Shown here: in pieces, positions 34,798 through 45,432 of the stretch
Numbering within the stretch: position 1 is the stretch's first letter
How the letters are laid out: the number at the start of each line of letters is the position of its first letter
Assembly: GCA_942492715.1 (NCBI GenBank)
Contig: CALOFW010000027.1
Location: 1 to 64,000, forward strand
Reading direction: 5' to 3'
DNA: 64,000 nt
Source: Sva-07 sp942492715
GTDB lineage: Bacteria > Actinomycetota > Acidimicrobiia > Acidimicrobiales > Ilumatobacteraceae
Position numbers and translations under genes: made by a program
The notes under the pieces: generated by a model
The model's database searches: none
Seen by the model: the letters and a program-made list of their open reading frames with translations, nothing else
Told to the model about the DNA's origin: nothing

Positions 34798-35979
34798 GTG
34801 CTCGCACGGACCCCGCTGACCGGCAAGTTGTCCGGATTCGGCACCACGATCTTCGCCGAGATGTCGGCGCTCGCGCTCGAGACCGGCGCGATCAATCTCG
34901 GGCAGGGGTTCCCCGACACCGACGGGCCCGCCGAGGTGCTCGATGCTGCAGTTGCGGCGATCCGTGGCGGTGTCAACCAGTACCCGCCGGGCCCGGGCAC
35001 GATCGAGCTGCGACAGGCCGTCGCCGATCATCAGCGGCGCTTCTACGGCATCGAGCTCGATCCGGTCTCCGAGGTCGTGGTGACCGCAGGTGCCACCGAG
35101 GCGCTCGCCGGAGCGCTGCTCGGCATGCTCGACGCCGGTGACGAGGTCGTGGTGTTCGAGCCGATGTACGACAGCTACCAGGCCGGGATTGCGCTCGCCG
35201 GCGCTCGCGCCGTTCCGGTGCTTCTCGCCCCCGATGCGACGGGGCGGTACGTCTTCGATCCCGACGATCTCCGCTCGGCGGTCACTGCTCGGACGAAGCT
35301 GATCCTGTTGAACACGCCGCACAATCCCACCGGCAAGGTGTTCGATCGCACCGAGCTCGAGCTGATCGCCGAGGTGGCGCTCGACCGCGATCTGATCGTC
35401 GTCACCGATGAGGTGTACGAGCACCTCCTGTTCGACGGGCGGGCCCACGTCCCGCTGGCCACACTGCCCGACATGTTCGAGCGCACGCTCACGATCTCGT
35501 CGGGCGGCAAGACCTTTCACACCACCGGCTGGAAGATCGGCTGGATGTCGGGTCCCGAGCCGTTGGTGACGGCAGCGAAGACCGCCAAGCAGTTCCTCAC
35601 CTATGTGAACGGTGCCCCGTTCCAGCCGGCGATGGCGGTCGGCCTCGGCCTCGGCGACGATTACTTCGAGCGTCTCGCCGCCCAGCTGCAGACGGCTCGC
35701 GACCATCTCGTCGTCGGCCTGCGGAGCGCCGGTTTCACCACCTACGTGCCCGAAGCGACCTACTTCACCACGGTCGACATCCGCCCCGTGGATCCCTCCG
35801 GCGACGGCATGGCGTTCTGCCGGTCGTTGCCCGCCCGCTGTGGAGTCGTCGCCATCCCCAACGAGGTGTTCTACGCGCGGCCCGAACACGGTCGCCATCT
35901 GGTCCGGTTCGCCTGCTGCAAACGGCTCGACGTGATCGACGCGGCGGTCGAACGTCTGGCAGTCGGAGCGGGATCGTGA
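34798..35979 (+). CDS. Class I aminotransferase (methionine/glutamine transaminase-like)
   Basis: The 393-residue PLP enzyme resembles the KAT/YbdL group: INLGQGFPDTDGPAEVL, NQYPPGPGTIELR, LLNTPHNPTGKV and the lysine motif SSGGKTFHTTGWKIGW. DapC-type N-succinyl-diaminopimelate aminotransferase is an alternative. The next gene overlaps by 4 bp and encodes a YafV-like omega-amidase, so the pair fits the glutamine transaminase/omega-amidase route that repairs 2-oxoglutaramate and makes methionine from its keto acid. Confidence 0.85.
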   Translation: MLARTPLTGKLSGFGTTIFAEMSALALETGAINLGQGFPDTDGPAEVLDAAVAAIRGGVNQYPPGPGTIELRQAVADHQRRFYGIELDPVSEVVVTAGATEALAGALLGMLDAGDEVVVFEPMYDSYQAGIALAGARAVPVLLAPDATGRYVFDPDDLRSAVTARTKLILLNTPHNPTGKVFDRTELELIAEVALDRDLIVVTDEVYEHLLFDGRAHVPLATLPDMFERTLTISSGGKTFHTTGWKIGWMSGPEPLVTAAKTAKQFLTYVNGAPFQPAMAVGLGLGDDYFERLAAQLQTARDHLVVGLRSAGFTTYVPEATYFTTVDIRPVDPSGDGMAFCRSLPARCGVVAIPNEVFYARPEHGRHLVRFACCKRLDVIDAAVERLAVGAGS

Positions 35980-36755
35980 GCGCCGTGCGCGTCGCTGCGA
36001 TCCAGCACGACATCGTCTGGCACGACCGCGCCGCCAACTTCGCGCACCTCGCCCCGATGGTGGCCGGCGCCGCGGCCTCGGGCGCCCGGGTGGTGTTGCT
36101 CACCGAGACGTTCTCGACCGGCTTCTCGTTCGACACCCCCGGCATCGCCGAGCCCGAGGGCGGACCCTCGTCGTCGTTCCTGGCCGAGATGGCCGTGCAG
36201 CACGCGGTGTGGGTCGGCGGATCCTGTCCCGAAGTCGCCCCGGACGCACCGGCGGACGACCAACGGCCGTCGAACGTGTTCGTGCTGGTCGCTCCCGACG
36301 GGACGCAGCACCGGTATCGCAAGATCCACCCGTTCTCGCACGCCGACGAAGAGCGCTACGTCCGCGCCGGAACCGAGTTCGTCACCGTCGACATCGACGG
36401 CCTCCGATGCAGCCTCTTCGTCTGCTACGACCTGCGGTTCGCCGACGAGTTCTGGGCGCGCGCCAACGGCTCCGACGCCTACCTCGTCGTCGCGAACTGG
36501 CCGGCGAAGCGGCGGTTGCACTGGTCGACGCTGCTGCGGGCGCGGGCGATCGAGAACCAGGCGTACGTCGTGGGTGTCAACCGTGTCGGGTCCGGAGGCG
36601 GCCTCGACTACTCCGGCGACAGTGCGATCATCGATCCGCTCGGCGAGGTGCTCGCCACGGGCGCCGGCGTCGAGACCGTGCTGCTCGCCGACCTCGACCC
36701 CGCCCACGTCGCGTCGACCCGCGACCACTTCCGCTTCCTCCAGGACCGCCGCTGA
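35976..36755 (+). CDS. Carbon-nitrogen hydrolase (omega-amidase YafV/Nit2-like)
   Basis: The 259-residue nitrilase-superfamily protein has the triad E44 (LLTETF), K116 (YRKIHPF) and C150 (FVCYDLRF). It would hydrolyse 2-oxoglutaramate or 2-oxosuccinamate. The GTG start overlaps the aminotransferase stop, so the two are translationally coupled; this is the context that suggests omega-amidase over other nitrilases. Confidence 0.87.
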   Translation: MSAVRVAAIQHDIVWHDRAANFAHLAPMVAGAAASGARVVLLTETFSTGFSFDTPGIAEPEGGPSSSFLAEMAVQHAVWVGGSCPEVAPDAPADDQRPSNVFVLVAPDGTQHRYRKIHPFSHADEERYVRAGTEFVTVDIDGLRCSLFVCYDLRFADEFWARANGSDAYLVVANWPAKRRLHWSTLLRARAIENQAYVVGVNRVGSGGGLDYSGDSAIIDPLGEVLATGAGVETVLLADLDPAHVASTRDHFRFLQDRR

Positions 36756-36761
36756 CCCTTC

Positions 36762-36804
36762 TCGTCGAACTCGTGCGGGCCCAACGCGCGCACGAGTTCA
36801 CGAG
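36762..36804. terminator. Bidirectional hairpin between convergent genes
   Basis: gaactcgtgcg (36767-36777) and cgcacgagttc (36789-36799) form a perfect 11-bp stem. It lies at the ends of the omega-amidase and the acetyltransferase genes and overlaps the stop of the latter. Confidence 0.65.
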
Positions 36805-37325
36805 AGGGGGGTGACGGGGCGCATCTGCATCGACACGCGGATGCCGTACGGGGTGTCCTGTTGGCCGACCTCGGCGAAGCCGAGCCCGGCGTGGAAGCGC
36901 AGTGAGCCCTCGTTCGGCGGATCGACGTTGATCTCGAGCGCGAGATGGTCGGCGCCGGCGAGTTCCGACATCCGCCGGTCGACCTCGCCGTAGAGGAGCG
37001 TGCCGATCCCGCGACCGCGGAACCGTGCGTCGACCGCGACACGATCGAGGTACATGAAGTCGCGGTACCGGCTGGTGAACCACCGATAGTTGACCGAGTC
37101 GTAGGTCGACTCGGCGCCGAGCACCAGACAGAAACCCGCCAGGACGTCGTCGACCGCGGCCACCAGGGCGATCGGGCTCTCGCCGACGATGAACGCCATC
37201 CGCTCCTCGTCGACCGAGCCGACCTCGGGGGTGTTCGCCTGGTTGATCTCGAGGATCCGGGCGAGGTCGGACGGCTCGAGGTCGCGCACCGCGACGGCCT
37301 CGGACGGGGACGGGTTCGAACTCAT
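36798..37325 (-). CDS. GNAT family acetyltransferase
   Basis: The 175-residue protein has the acetyl-CoA binding motif A (LDRVAVDARFRGRGIGTLLY, near residues 90-110) and a C-terminal HAGLGFAEVGQQ. The substrate is unknown; RimI-like or small-molecule acetylation are both possible. The start is ATG 37325, from where homology begins at AVRDLEPSDL. Confidence 0.85.
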   Translation of the reverse strand: MSSNPSPSEAVAVRDLEPSDLARILEINQANTPEVGSVDEERMAFIVGESPIALVAAVDDVLAGFCLVLGAESTYDSVNYRWFTSRYRDFMYLDRVAVDARFRGRGIGTLLYGEVDRRMSELAGADHLALEINVDPPNEGSLRFHAGLGFAEVGQQDTPYGIRVSMQMRPVTPLS

Positions 37326-37446
37326 CGGCCGCACCGTATTGCGGCCGACAGCAATTCGGCGGAGACGGGCAGCGACGGCGGGCAGCGGTGGGCCGTGCGG
37401 AGAAAGGCGTTGGTGGTGCTCGTCGCCGTGCCGTACCGTCCCCGGC

Positions 37447-38385
<939 letters not shown>

Positions 38386-38388
38386 GCG

Positions 38389-39171
38389 ATGTCGACGCCC
38401 ACCACGATCCGGGTCTGGGAGAGCCAGGCCGCCGTCTACCGCAAGGTCTGGCACTCGCACGTGCTGCTCGCCTTCGTGCAGCCGCTGCTGTACCTGGTCG
38501 GTTTCGGGCTCGGCGTGGGTGCGCTCGTCGACGACAACGCCTCCTCGATCGCGTCGCTCGGCGGGATCACCTACTTCGAGTACCTGGCCCCGGCGCTGCT
38601 CGCGACGACAGCGATGATCAGCGCCGGCCAGGCGTCGCTGTGGGAGGTGCTCGACGGGTTCCAGTGGAGCAATCGCTACCGGGCGATGGCAGCGACCCCG
38701 CTCGGTCCGGGTGATGTCGCCAACGGCCTCGCGCTGTGGCACGCCACCCGCACCGCGATCGGCGTCACCGGAGTCGCCGCCGTCCTGGCGTTGTTCCAGG
38801 AGACCCGCAGTTGGGGGCTGCTGGTGGCGATCCCGATCGCCGTGCTCACCGGGCTCGCGTTCGCGCTGCCGATCTCGGCGTGGTCGGCGACGAGGACGAA
38901 CGGCGCGTCGTTCCCGGTCGTCATCCGATTCGGGCTGCTGCCGATGTTCCTGTTCGGCGGGGCGTTCTTCCCGATCGATCAACTACCCGGGTGGCTCCAG
39001 CCGGTCGCCTACGTCACGCCGCTGTGGCACGGCATCGAGTTGTGTCGCGGGGCGGTGATCGCGTCGGTCGACCCGGGCAACGTGGCGGTCCACCTCGCGG
39101 TGCTGTTCACCTATGTCGTCGCCGGTTGGTACGCATGCCGTCTCACGTTTGGCCGGAGGCTGCAGCCGTGA
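38389..39171 (+). CDS. ABC-2 type permease, first
   Basis: The 260-residue protein has six hydrophobic segments and the ABC-2/NodJ pattern: LYLVGFGLGVGAL, YLAPALLATTAMISAGQASLWE and a C-terminal FLFGGAFFPIDQLPGWLQPVAYVTPL motif split by loops. It partners the ATPase upstream and the second permease. Confidence 0.88.
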   Translation: MSTPTTIRVWESQAAVYRKVWHSHVLLAFVQPLLYLVGFGLGVGALVDDNASSIASLGGITYFEYLAPALLATTAMISAGQASLWEVLDGFQWSNRYRAMAATPLGPGDVANGLALWHATRTAIGVTGVAAVLALFQETRSWGLLVAIPIAVLTGLAFALPISAWSATRTNGASFPVVIRFGLLPMFLFGGAFFPIDQLPGWLQPVAYVTPLWHGIELCRGAVIASVDPGNVAVHLAVLFTYVVAGWYACRLTFGRRLQP

Positions 39172-40001
39172 CCGAGACCGCAGCACCCTCGGCGGCGCAC
39201 GTCCCTCGTCGCTCGACCGCACTTCGCATCGTGCCGTTGTTCGCCGCCCGGCGGCCGCACCGGATGATCGAGCGGGCGGTGATGTTCTACCGGAACGCCT
39301 GGGTGCTGCTGGTGTCGGGGTTCTTCGAGCCGCTGCTGTACCTGCTGTCGGTGCAGGTCGGCTTCGCCGCGCTCGTCGGCGACATCACCGTCGACGGGCA
39401 GAGTTACGACTATGCGACGTTCGTCGCTCCGGGGCTCCTGGCCGTCGCGGCGATGAACGGCGCGATCTTCGACGCGACCGGCAACGTGTTCGAGAAGCTG
39501 CGCCACACCAAGCTCTACGACACCGTGCTCGCCACGCCGATGACCGTGGCCGACGTCGCCGTCGGCGAGATCATGTTCGCCGTCATCCGGGGCACGATCT
39601 ACTCGGTCGCGTTCGTGGTGACGATGTGGATCCTCGGGCTGGTCGGCTCGCCGCTGATCGTGCTGGCGATCCCTGCGTGCATGCTGATCGGGTTCACGTT
39701 CGCCGCGCTCGGCATGGCCTACACCACCTACATGCGGGCCTGGTCCGACCTCGAGTACGTCAACGCGGTCACCCTGCCGCTGCTGCTGTTCTCGGCGACG
39801 TTCTACCCGGTGTCGAGCTACGGCGAGTGGGGCTGGCTCGTGCAGCTCAGCCCGCTGTACCACGGCGTGGTGATCGTGCGGGGCTGCAATCTCGGACAAT
39901 TGGAGTGGAGCATGCTCGGCAACGCAGGTGTGCTCGTTGCCCTGGCCCTCGTCGGCCTGGCGATCACCGCCCGGCGCATCGACGGCCTCCTCCTGCGTTG
40001 A
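39168..40001 (+). CDS. ABC-2 type permease, second
   Basis: The 277-residue protein has the same NodJ layout as the gene before it: FFEPLLYLLSVQVGFAALVG, FVAPGLLAVAAMNGAIFDAT, FSATFYPVSSYGEWGW. GTG start at 39168 overlaps the previous stop (GTGA). The two permeases probably form a heterodimer. Confidence 0.88.
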   Translation: MTETAAPSAAHVPRRSTALRIVPLFAARRPHRMIERAVMFYRNAWVLLVSGFFEPLLYLLSVQVGFAALVGDITVDGQSYDYATFVAPGLLAVAAMNGAIFDATGNVFEKLRHTKLYDTVLATPMTVADVAVGEIMFAVIRGTIYSVAFVVTMWILGLVGSPLIVLAIPACMLIGFTFAALGMAYTTYMRAWSDLEYVNAVTLPLLLFSATFYPVSSYGEWGWLVQLSPLYHGVVIVRGCNLGQLEWSMLGNAGVLVALALVGLAITARRIDGLLLR

Positions 40002-40087
40002 ACCCGGTGCCTCGAGCAGGTTCGATGGAGCGCGCGAGCGCGCAGAACGGTGACGGGATCGACATGGCCCTGTCACCGAACCGCTCC

Positions 40088-40093
40088 TAGGCT
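40088..40093 (+). promoter_or_regulatory. -10 element (TAGGCT) for leaderless msrA
   Basis: TAGGCT ends 6 bases before the ATG of msrA at 40100, with no ribosome binding site. Confidence 0.45.
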
Positions 40094-40099
40094 GGTTCC

Positions 40100-40756
<657 letters not shown>

Positions 40757-40762
40757 CCCGAA

Positions 40763-40819
40763 CCCCGAGAAATGCCCGGATGTGCGCGCCCAGCGCGACG
40801 AACGGGGCATCTTTCGGGG
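40763..40819. terminator. Bidirectional hairpin between convergent msrA and CoA-transferase genes
   Basis: ccccgagaaatgcccg (40763) pairs imperfectly with cggggcatctttcgggg (40803). It lies between the convergent genes. Confidence 0.55.
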
Positions 40820-40833
40820 GTGGTCGAGGTGGG

Positions 40834-41967
40834 TCAGGTCCAGCCGGAGTGGCGGATGGCGTCGCCGTCGGCGTCGAGCTGACGGCCCGACCACCGCAGT
40901 GAGCCCGGCGTCGCCGACAGCCGGGCGATCAGGCCCTGCATCGGTGTGCCGTCGACGGAGGCGATCGCCTCGCGAGCGGCGTAGTGCTCGTCGGCGGCGA
41001 TGTCGGCCATGTCGTACACCGGCCCGATCGCAGCCTCGGCCGCCGTGAACGCGTCGAGCACTTCGTTCTGGGTCCGGTCCGCGCACCACTCGCTCATCAC
41101 CCGTTCGAGTTCGAGGCGGTGCTCGGTGCGCCCCTCGAAGGTGCCGAATCGCGGATCGTCGGCCACGCCGAGCACGCCCATCACGCGGGCGGCCACGGAG
41201 TCGCTGCTCGTCGACACCGCGACCCATCGGCCGTCGCTGCACCGGTACGTCCCCCTCGGCACCGTGTACGGCAGGCCGGCACCGAGGCGCGGTTGCTGCT
41301 CGCCGGTCACCCCGTAGAGCGACGCCAGCGGCCCCATCATCTGGAACATCGTCTCGAGCAGGTTCGCGTCGACCACCTGCCCGACACCCGAGTGCAACGC
41401 CACCATCGTGGCGAACGCGGCGGCGAGCCCGGTGACCTCGTCGGTGAGCGCGATCGGCGGGAGCAGCGGTTGGCCGTCGGGTTCTCCGCTCAGCGCCGCG
41501 AGCCCCGACATCGCCTCGGCGATCGTCGCGAAGCCCGGCCGTGACGCGTACGGGCCGTCCTGGCCGAACCCGCTGACCCTGGTCATCACCAGACCCGGGT
41601 TGCGTTCGAGCAACACGTCCGGTCCGAGGCCGAGCCGCTCCATCGTGCCCGGCCGCGAGTTCTCGACCAGGACGTGCGCGTCGTCGACGAGCCCGAGCAG
41701 CAGCTCGCGGTCGGCGTCGTCCTTCACGTCGAGCACGACGGTGCGCTTGTTCCGGTTGACGAGCTTCCACCAGAGCCCCTCGCCGTCGCGGGGATCCCGC
41801 CACGCCATGCCCCGCAGGCTGTCACCCCCGGGCCGCTCGACCTTGATGACGTCGGCCCCGAAGTCGGCCAGGTAGCGAGCGCAGTTCGGCCCGGCGAGCA
41901 CGGTCGACATGTCGATCACCCGCAGGTCGCTCAGCGGCAGCGGCGGCTGCAATGGCGTGGACGTCAC
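40834..41967 (-). CDS. CaiB/BaiF family (class III) CoA-transferase
   Basis: The 377-residue enzyme begins LSDLRVIDMSTVLAGPNCAR and has DFGADVIKVERPGGD, VNRNKRTVVLDVK, NSRPGTMERLGLG and the catalytic aspartate in VVDANLLETM. It transfers CoA between carboxylic acids, or, for racemases of the family, epimerises 2-methylacyl-CoA. The GTG start at 41967 overlaps the aminotransferase upstream by GTGA, so they are an operon. Confidence 0.88.
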   Translation of the reverse strand: MTSTPLQPPLPLSDLRVIDMSTVLAGPNCARYLADFGADVIKVERPGGDSLRGMAWRDPRDGEGLWWKLVNRNKRTVVLDVKDDADRELLLGLVDDAHVLVENSRPGTMERLGLGPDVLLERNPGLVMTRVSGFGQDGPYASRPGFATIAEAMSGLAALSGEPDGQPLLPPIALTDEVTGLAAAFATMVALHSGVGQVVDANLLETMFQMMGPLASLYGVTGEQQPRLGAGLPYTVPRGTYRCSDGRWVAVSTSSDSVAARVMGVLGVADDPRFGTFEGRTEHRLELERVMSEWCADRTQNEVLDAFTAAEAAIGPVYDMADIAADEHYAAREAIASVDGTPMQGLIARLSATPGSLRWSGRQLDADGDAIRHSGWT

Positions 41968-43100
41968 GGCCGCCACCCGGCGAGCAGCTCGCACGCCTCC
42001 GCCAGGTCGGTGCCGGCGCCGGCGTACGAGAACCGCACGTACTCGTGGCCTCGTGCGAGGTCGAAGTCGATGCCCGACGTGGCGGCGACACCCACCTCGT
42101 GCAACCACCGCCGGGTGAGTTCCAGCGAGTCGATGCCGAGCGCCGTCGTGAGCTGCGGGACGTGGGCGTACACGTAGAACGCACCGTCGGCGGGAGCGAG
42201 CTCGGTGATCCCGGCTGCGGCGAGGCCGTCGATGACCACCTTGCGGTTCGCCCGGTAGCGCGTAACGTGTCCGTCGAGTTCTTCGGTGGCGTCGAGCGCG
42301 GCGAGGGCCGCCACCTGTGAGACGTGCGGCGCGCAGATGTACAGGTTCTGCTGCAACCGCTCGACCGTGTCGACCACGGCATCGGGCACCACGATCCAGC
42401 CGACCCGCCAACCGGTCATCGACCAGTACTTCGAGAAGCTGTTGACCACGACGGCGTCCGGCTCGTGATCGAGCACCTTCGGGGCGGGCTCGCCCTCGAC
42501 GATGCCGTGGTAGATCTCGTCGGCGACGACGGTGATGCCTCGCGCGCGGCACGCCGACGTGACTTCGGCGAGCGCAGTGGCAGTGAGGATCGTTCCCGTC
42601 GGGTTGGATGGCGAGGCCAGCACCAGCCCGTCGAGGTGCCCGGCACGTTCGAGGTGCCCGGTGGTCGGCGCCCACCGCGACTCGGGACCCACCGGGATGG
42701 CGACCGGCGTCATCCCCAGGGCGATCAGGGCATTGCGGTAGCACGGGTAGCCGGGCTCGAGCACCCCGACCCGGTCGCCGGGCTCGAACAACGTGAGGAA
42801 CGCGAGCGTGAACCCCGCCGAGGCGCCGGCGACCACCAGGATCCTGCTCGAGTCGACGTGCTCACGTTCGGCGAGGCGCCGACGCAACGACTGCAGTCCG
42901 GCCGCGTTGGTGTAGCCGAGTGGCGCGTCGAGCTGCTCGCGCACGGCGGCGCGGGCGAGATCGGGCAGCGGCGTGGACGGCTGTCCGACCTCCAGGTGCA
43001 GGATGCGGCGCCCCGACGCCTCCAGCGCGCTCGCCTCCCGGCTCATCGCCATGGCATGGAACGGCGGCACGGCCGCGGCACGAACGGCGGCCTCGATCAC
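41964..43100 (-). CDS. PLP-dependent class I/II aminotransferase
   Basis: The 378-residue protein has SNPTGT in VLASPSNPTGTIL, VADEIYHGIV and the lysine motif NSFSKYWSMTGWRVGW. The specificity is not clear; MalY/PatB and aspartate-type members are close. It is translationally coupled to the CoA-transferase, a pairing that suggests amino-acid catabolism via an acyl-CoA. A GACAAT-like box is about 6 bases before the start. Confidence 0.87.
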   Translation of the reverse strand: MIEAAVRAAAVPPFHAMAMSREASALEASGRRILHLEVGQPSTPLPDLARAAVREQLDAPLGYTNAAGLQSLRRRLAEREHVDSSRILVVAGASAGFTLAFLTLFEPGDRVGVLEPGYPCYRNALIALGMTPVAIPVGPESRWAPTTGHLERAGHLDGLVLASPSNPTGTILTATALAEVTSACRARGITVVADEIYHGIVEGEPAPKVLDHEPDAVVVNSFSKYWSMTGWRVGWIVVPDAVVDTVERLQQNLYICAPHVSQVAALAALDATEELDGHVTRYRANRKVVIDGLAAAGITELAPADGAFYVYAHVPQLTTALGIDSLELTRRWLHEVGVAATSGIDFDLARGHEYVRFSYAGAGTDLAEACELLAGWRP

Positions 43101-43271
43101 CCGCCGATTGTCGCATCCGGGCGGGCGTCGGGTGCAATCTCGCCGAACCCCGCACGGACGGAGTTTGGCGCATTCTTGACGCGGAACGCAGTCGTCACTG
43201 ACAGTGGCCGGCCTAGCGTTCTGGGTGGTCGAACGACTGTCTTCGACGAATGCTGATCCTCGGCATTCGTC

Positions 43272-43298
43272 TCAAGTATTCGGAAAGAGCGCCGATGA
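43272..43298 (+). promoter_or_regulatory. Sigma-28 (FliA/WhiG)-type promoter for the minor-pilin operon
   Basis: TCAAGTAT (43272-43279) and GCCGATGA (43291-43298) have the 11-base spacer of the enterobacterial FliA consensus. The -10 covers an ATG at 43295, so translation must begin later; ATG 43307 is 8 bases after the -10, which fits a leaderless start. Confidence 0.6.
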
Positions 43299-43306
43299 CC
43301 AGTTCC

Positions 43307-43891
43307 ATGGCGAAATCGCTGACAACCGAGCGTCACGAGAGGTGTCGGTCCGCCGCGGTCGGTCGTCCATCGCCCGGCTCCACCGACACCGTCCGCCGCG
43401 ACCGCGGAATCAGCCTGATCGAGATCATCATCGGAATCACGCTGATGAGCACGGTGGTCGTGGCCGTCCTGTCGGCGGTGGCCGTGACGGCAAAGGCGAC
43501 GGCGTACGAACGCGATCACGCGAAGGCGCAGCAGTGGTTGCAGGCGGCGATCGGTGTGATCGAGGCGGTCGACTTCGAGAGTTGCGACCCGGCGGTCATC
43601 ACGGGCACCAACGTGCAACAGGCCTACCAGGATGCGGTCACCGTCGGTCGCGTCGACACCAACGGCGACGGTGAGATCAACGCCGACGACGGTGCGCAGC
43701 GACCGTGGCAGTACGAAGGCGTACTCACCGTTGCGGTGCCCGAAGTGTGGGACGGCACCGGGTACGTGCCGTTCGACTCCCAGACGGTGTGTTACGACCA
43801 GCAGCGTCTACGCCAGCAGCTCGTGCGCTTGGTCGTCAATCACCCGAACGGCGTCGAAGAATCGGTGGAGATGATCAAAGTTGACCGCTGA
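43307..43891 (+). CDS. Minor prepilin, GspI/PilV-like (cassette 1)
   Basis: The 194-residue protein has a 35-residue leader and the prepilin cleavage site RDRG^ISLIEIIIG: glycine at -1, glutamate at +5, then a hydrophobic N-terminal helix. After processing by a prepilin peptidase it would enter a type IV pilus. A short globular domain follows and includes an acidic DTNGDGEINADDG loop of EF-hand type that could bind calcium. I start it at ATG 43307 because the promoter overlaps the ATG at 43295. The next gene overlaps by 11 bp. Confidence 0.8.
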   Translation: MAKSLTTERHERCRSAAVGRPSPGSTDTVRRDRGISLIEIIIGITLMSTVVVAVLSAVAVTAKATAYERDHAKAQQWLQAAIGVIEAVDFESCDPAVITGTNVQQAYQDAVTVGRVDTNGDGEINADDGAQRPWQYEGVLTVAVPEVWDGTGYVPFDSQTVCYDQQRLRQQLVRLVVNHPNGVEESVEMIKVDR

Positions 43892-45422
43892 ACCGACTGC
43901 TCCCCCCGAACGTCCGACGTCCGACGCCGGCTTCACACTGACCGAGGTCGTGATCGTCGTCTTCCTCCTGGGCATCATCATGCCGGTGCTGGCCCTGGCG
44001 TTCAGCGTGGTGATCCGTACGACGCCCTCGTCAGAGGATCGCGCGGACGACTCACGCGCGCTGCTCAACCTGACCAACTGGATCAGCCAGGACGTGTCGT
44101 CGACGAGAGAGGACGGCTTCTACATCGGCACGAGTGCTCCGAGCGGCGGGTGTCTCGAGTCGTCGTGGCCCGCCTCGTCGATCAACCTGCTCGAGTTGCA
44201 CTGGAGCGAGGGGTCGCAGAACTTCGTGACGAACTACCGGTTCGTCGAGACCAGCGCGTCAACGGGACGGATCTTCCGCTACGCATGCGAGCAGGGCGAG
44301 GCGGGCATCGAACGCCCCATGACCGCCGAGCTCAACAAGGTGTCGACCGGCAGTTTCGCACCGGCGCCTGTCGAGATCACCCCGACGCCATCCACCCTCG
44401 TCGACGGGTCCCCCGGCACCAAGGGTGTGCAATTCGTCGTGTTGATCCTCGACGAGGACGGTGTCCAGCGCGAGCTGCTCAGCCTCGACGCGACCACCAC
44501 GAACGTCGTGACGACGCTGCCGGGAGGGGCCAGCGGGTCCACCGGAACCAACACGCCGCCGATCGCAAGCGACTTGTCGATGACGGTCACCCCACCGGCC
44601 ACGCAGATCGACACGTTGCAGGCGATCGATCCCGATGGTGACGTGCTGTTCACCACGTTCCCGAACGGTCTGCCCGCGAACTGGAACATCCTGGCCACCG
44701 GCGTGACCATCGAGGTCTCTCCCGATCCGGCAGCGGCGCCCGGCGACTACGACATCACCTACCGCGTCACCGACACCTCCGGCGAGTGGGCGCAAGCGCT
44801 GTTGAAGGTGACGATTTCGGCAGCGACTCCCAACCAACCGCCGATCGCCAACGCGGTGAGCATCCCGGCCTCCAAGGGTGTTCCGTCCGTGGCGACGCTC
44901 GTCTACTCCGACCCGGAAGGCGATCCGCTCACGCCGGTGCTCGATGCGACCGACATCCCCGCCGGTTGGAGTGCCACCGTGAGCGGCGACCAGGTCACGG
45001 TCACGCCGTCGGCGTCGGCATCGGGGACCACCGTGATCAGGTACTCCGTCACCGACAGCGCCGGAAACACGGCGACGTCGCAGATCACGGTCAACGTGTG
45101 CACCGTCAGCCTGGTGTCGGTCACACCGACCCCGCCAACGGTCAAGGTGAAGAACAACGGCGATCTCTTCACTTCCGTCACCGTCGAGATCACCTCCAAC
45201 GGTGCCTGCAGCCCGCTGGTGCTGGGATTCCTGCCCAACGACACGTCGTCGGTCGAGGCGACCGTCGAGTTCAACGCATCCAACGTGGCGACGATCAACA
45301 AGAACAGTGCATTCGCCTGGACTCGACCCGCGGCGAACTCGACCCGTGTCGTCGCGCTCAACGTCCGTCAGGGCGCCAACGGACCCGCCGAGTTGTCGAT
45401 CGACCTGACCACTACGCGATGA
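43881..45422 (+). CDS. Modular minor prepilin, GspJ/PilW-like with Ig/cadherin-like repeats (cassette 1)
   Basis: A 17-residue leader ends SDAG^FTLTEVVIV, with glutamate at +5. Residues to about 200 make the pilin domain. The rest is two Ig/cadherin-like repeats (PPIASDLSMTVTP..., YRVTDTSGEWAQA; PPIANAVSIPASKG..., YSVTDSAGNTATSQ) and a last beta-rich domain. These are typical of cell-surface adhesin stalks. The start is TTG at 43881 inside the previous gene. The gene is 513 residues, far longer than a plain PilW. Confidence 0.82.
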   Translation: MTAEPTAPPERPTSDAGFTLTEVVIVVFLLGIIMPVLALAFSVVIRTTPSSEDRADDSRALLNLTNWISQDVSSTREDGFYIGTSAPSGGCLESSWPASSINLLELHWSEGSQNFVTNYRFVETSASTGRIFRYACEQGEAGIERPMTAELNKVSTGSFAPAPVEITPTPSTLVDGSPGTKGVQFVVLILDEDGVQRELLSLDATTTNVVTTLPGGASGSTGTNTPPIASDLSMTVTPPATQIDTLQAIDPDGDVLFTTFPNGLPANWNILATGVTIEVSPDPAAAPGDYDITYRVTDTSGEWAQALLKVTISAATPNQPPIANAVSIPASKGVPSVATLVYSDPEGDPLTPVLDATDIPAGWSATVSGDQVTVTPSASASGTTVIRYSVTDSAGNTATSQITVNVCTVSLVSVTPTPPTVKVKNNGDLFTSVTVEITSNGACSPLVLGFLPNDTSSVEATVEFNASNVATINKNSAFAWTRPAANSTRVVALNVRQGANGPAELSIDLTTTR

Positions 45423-45432
45423 GGGACGTCTC

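Noticed and set aside
43250..43306. Earlier starts (43250, 43295) of the first prepilin gene
   Set aside because: The TCAAG...GCCGAT promoter lies over or after these codons; ATG 43307 is the first start downstream. If the promoter is not real, 43295 would be preferred.
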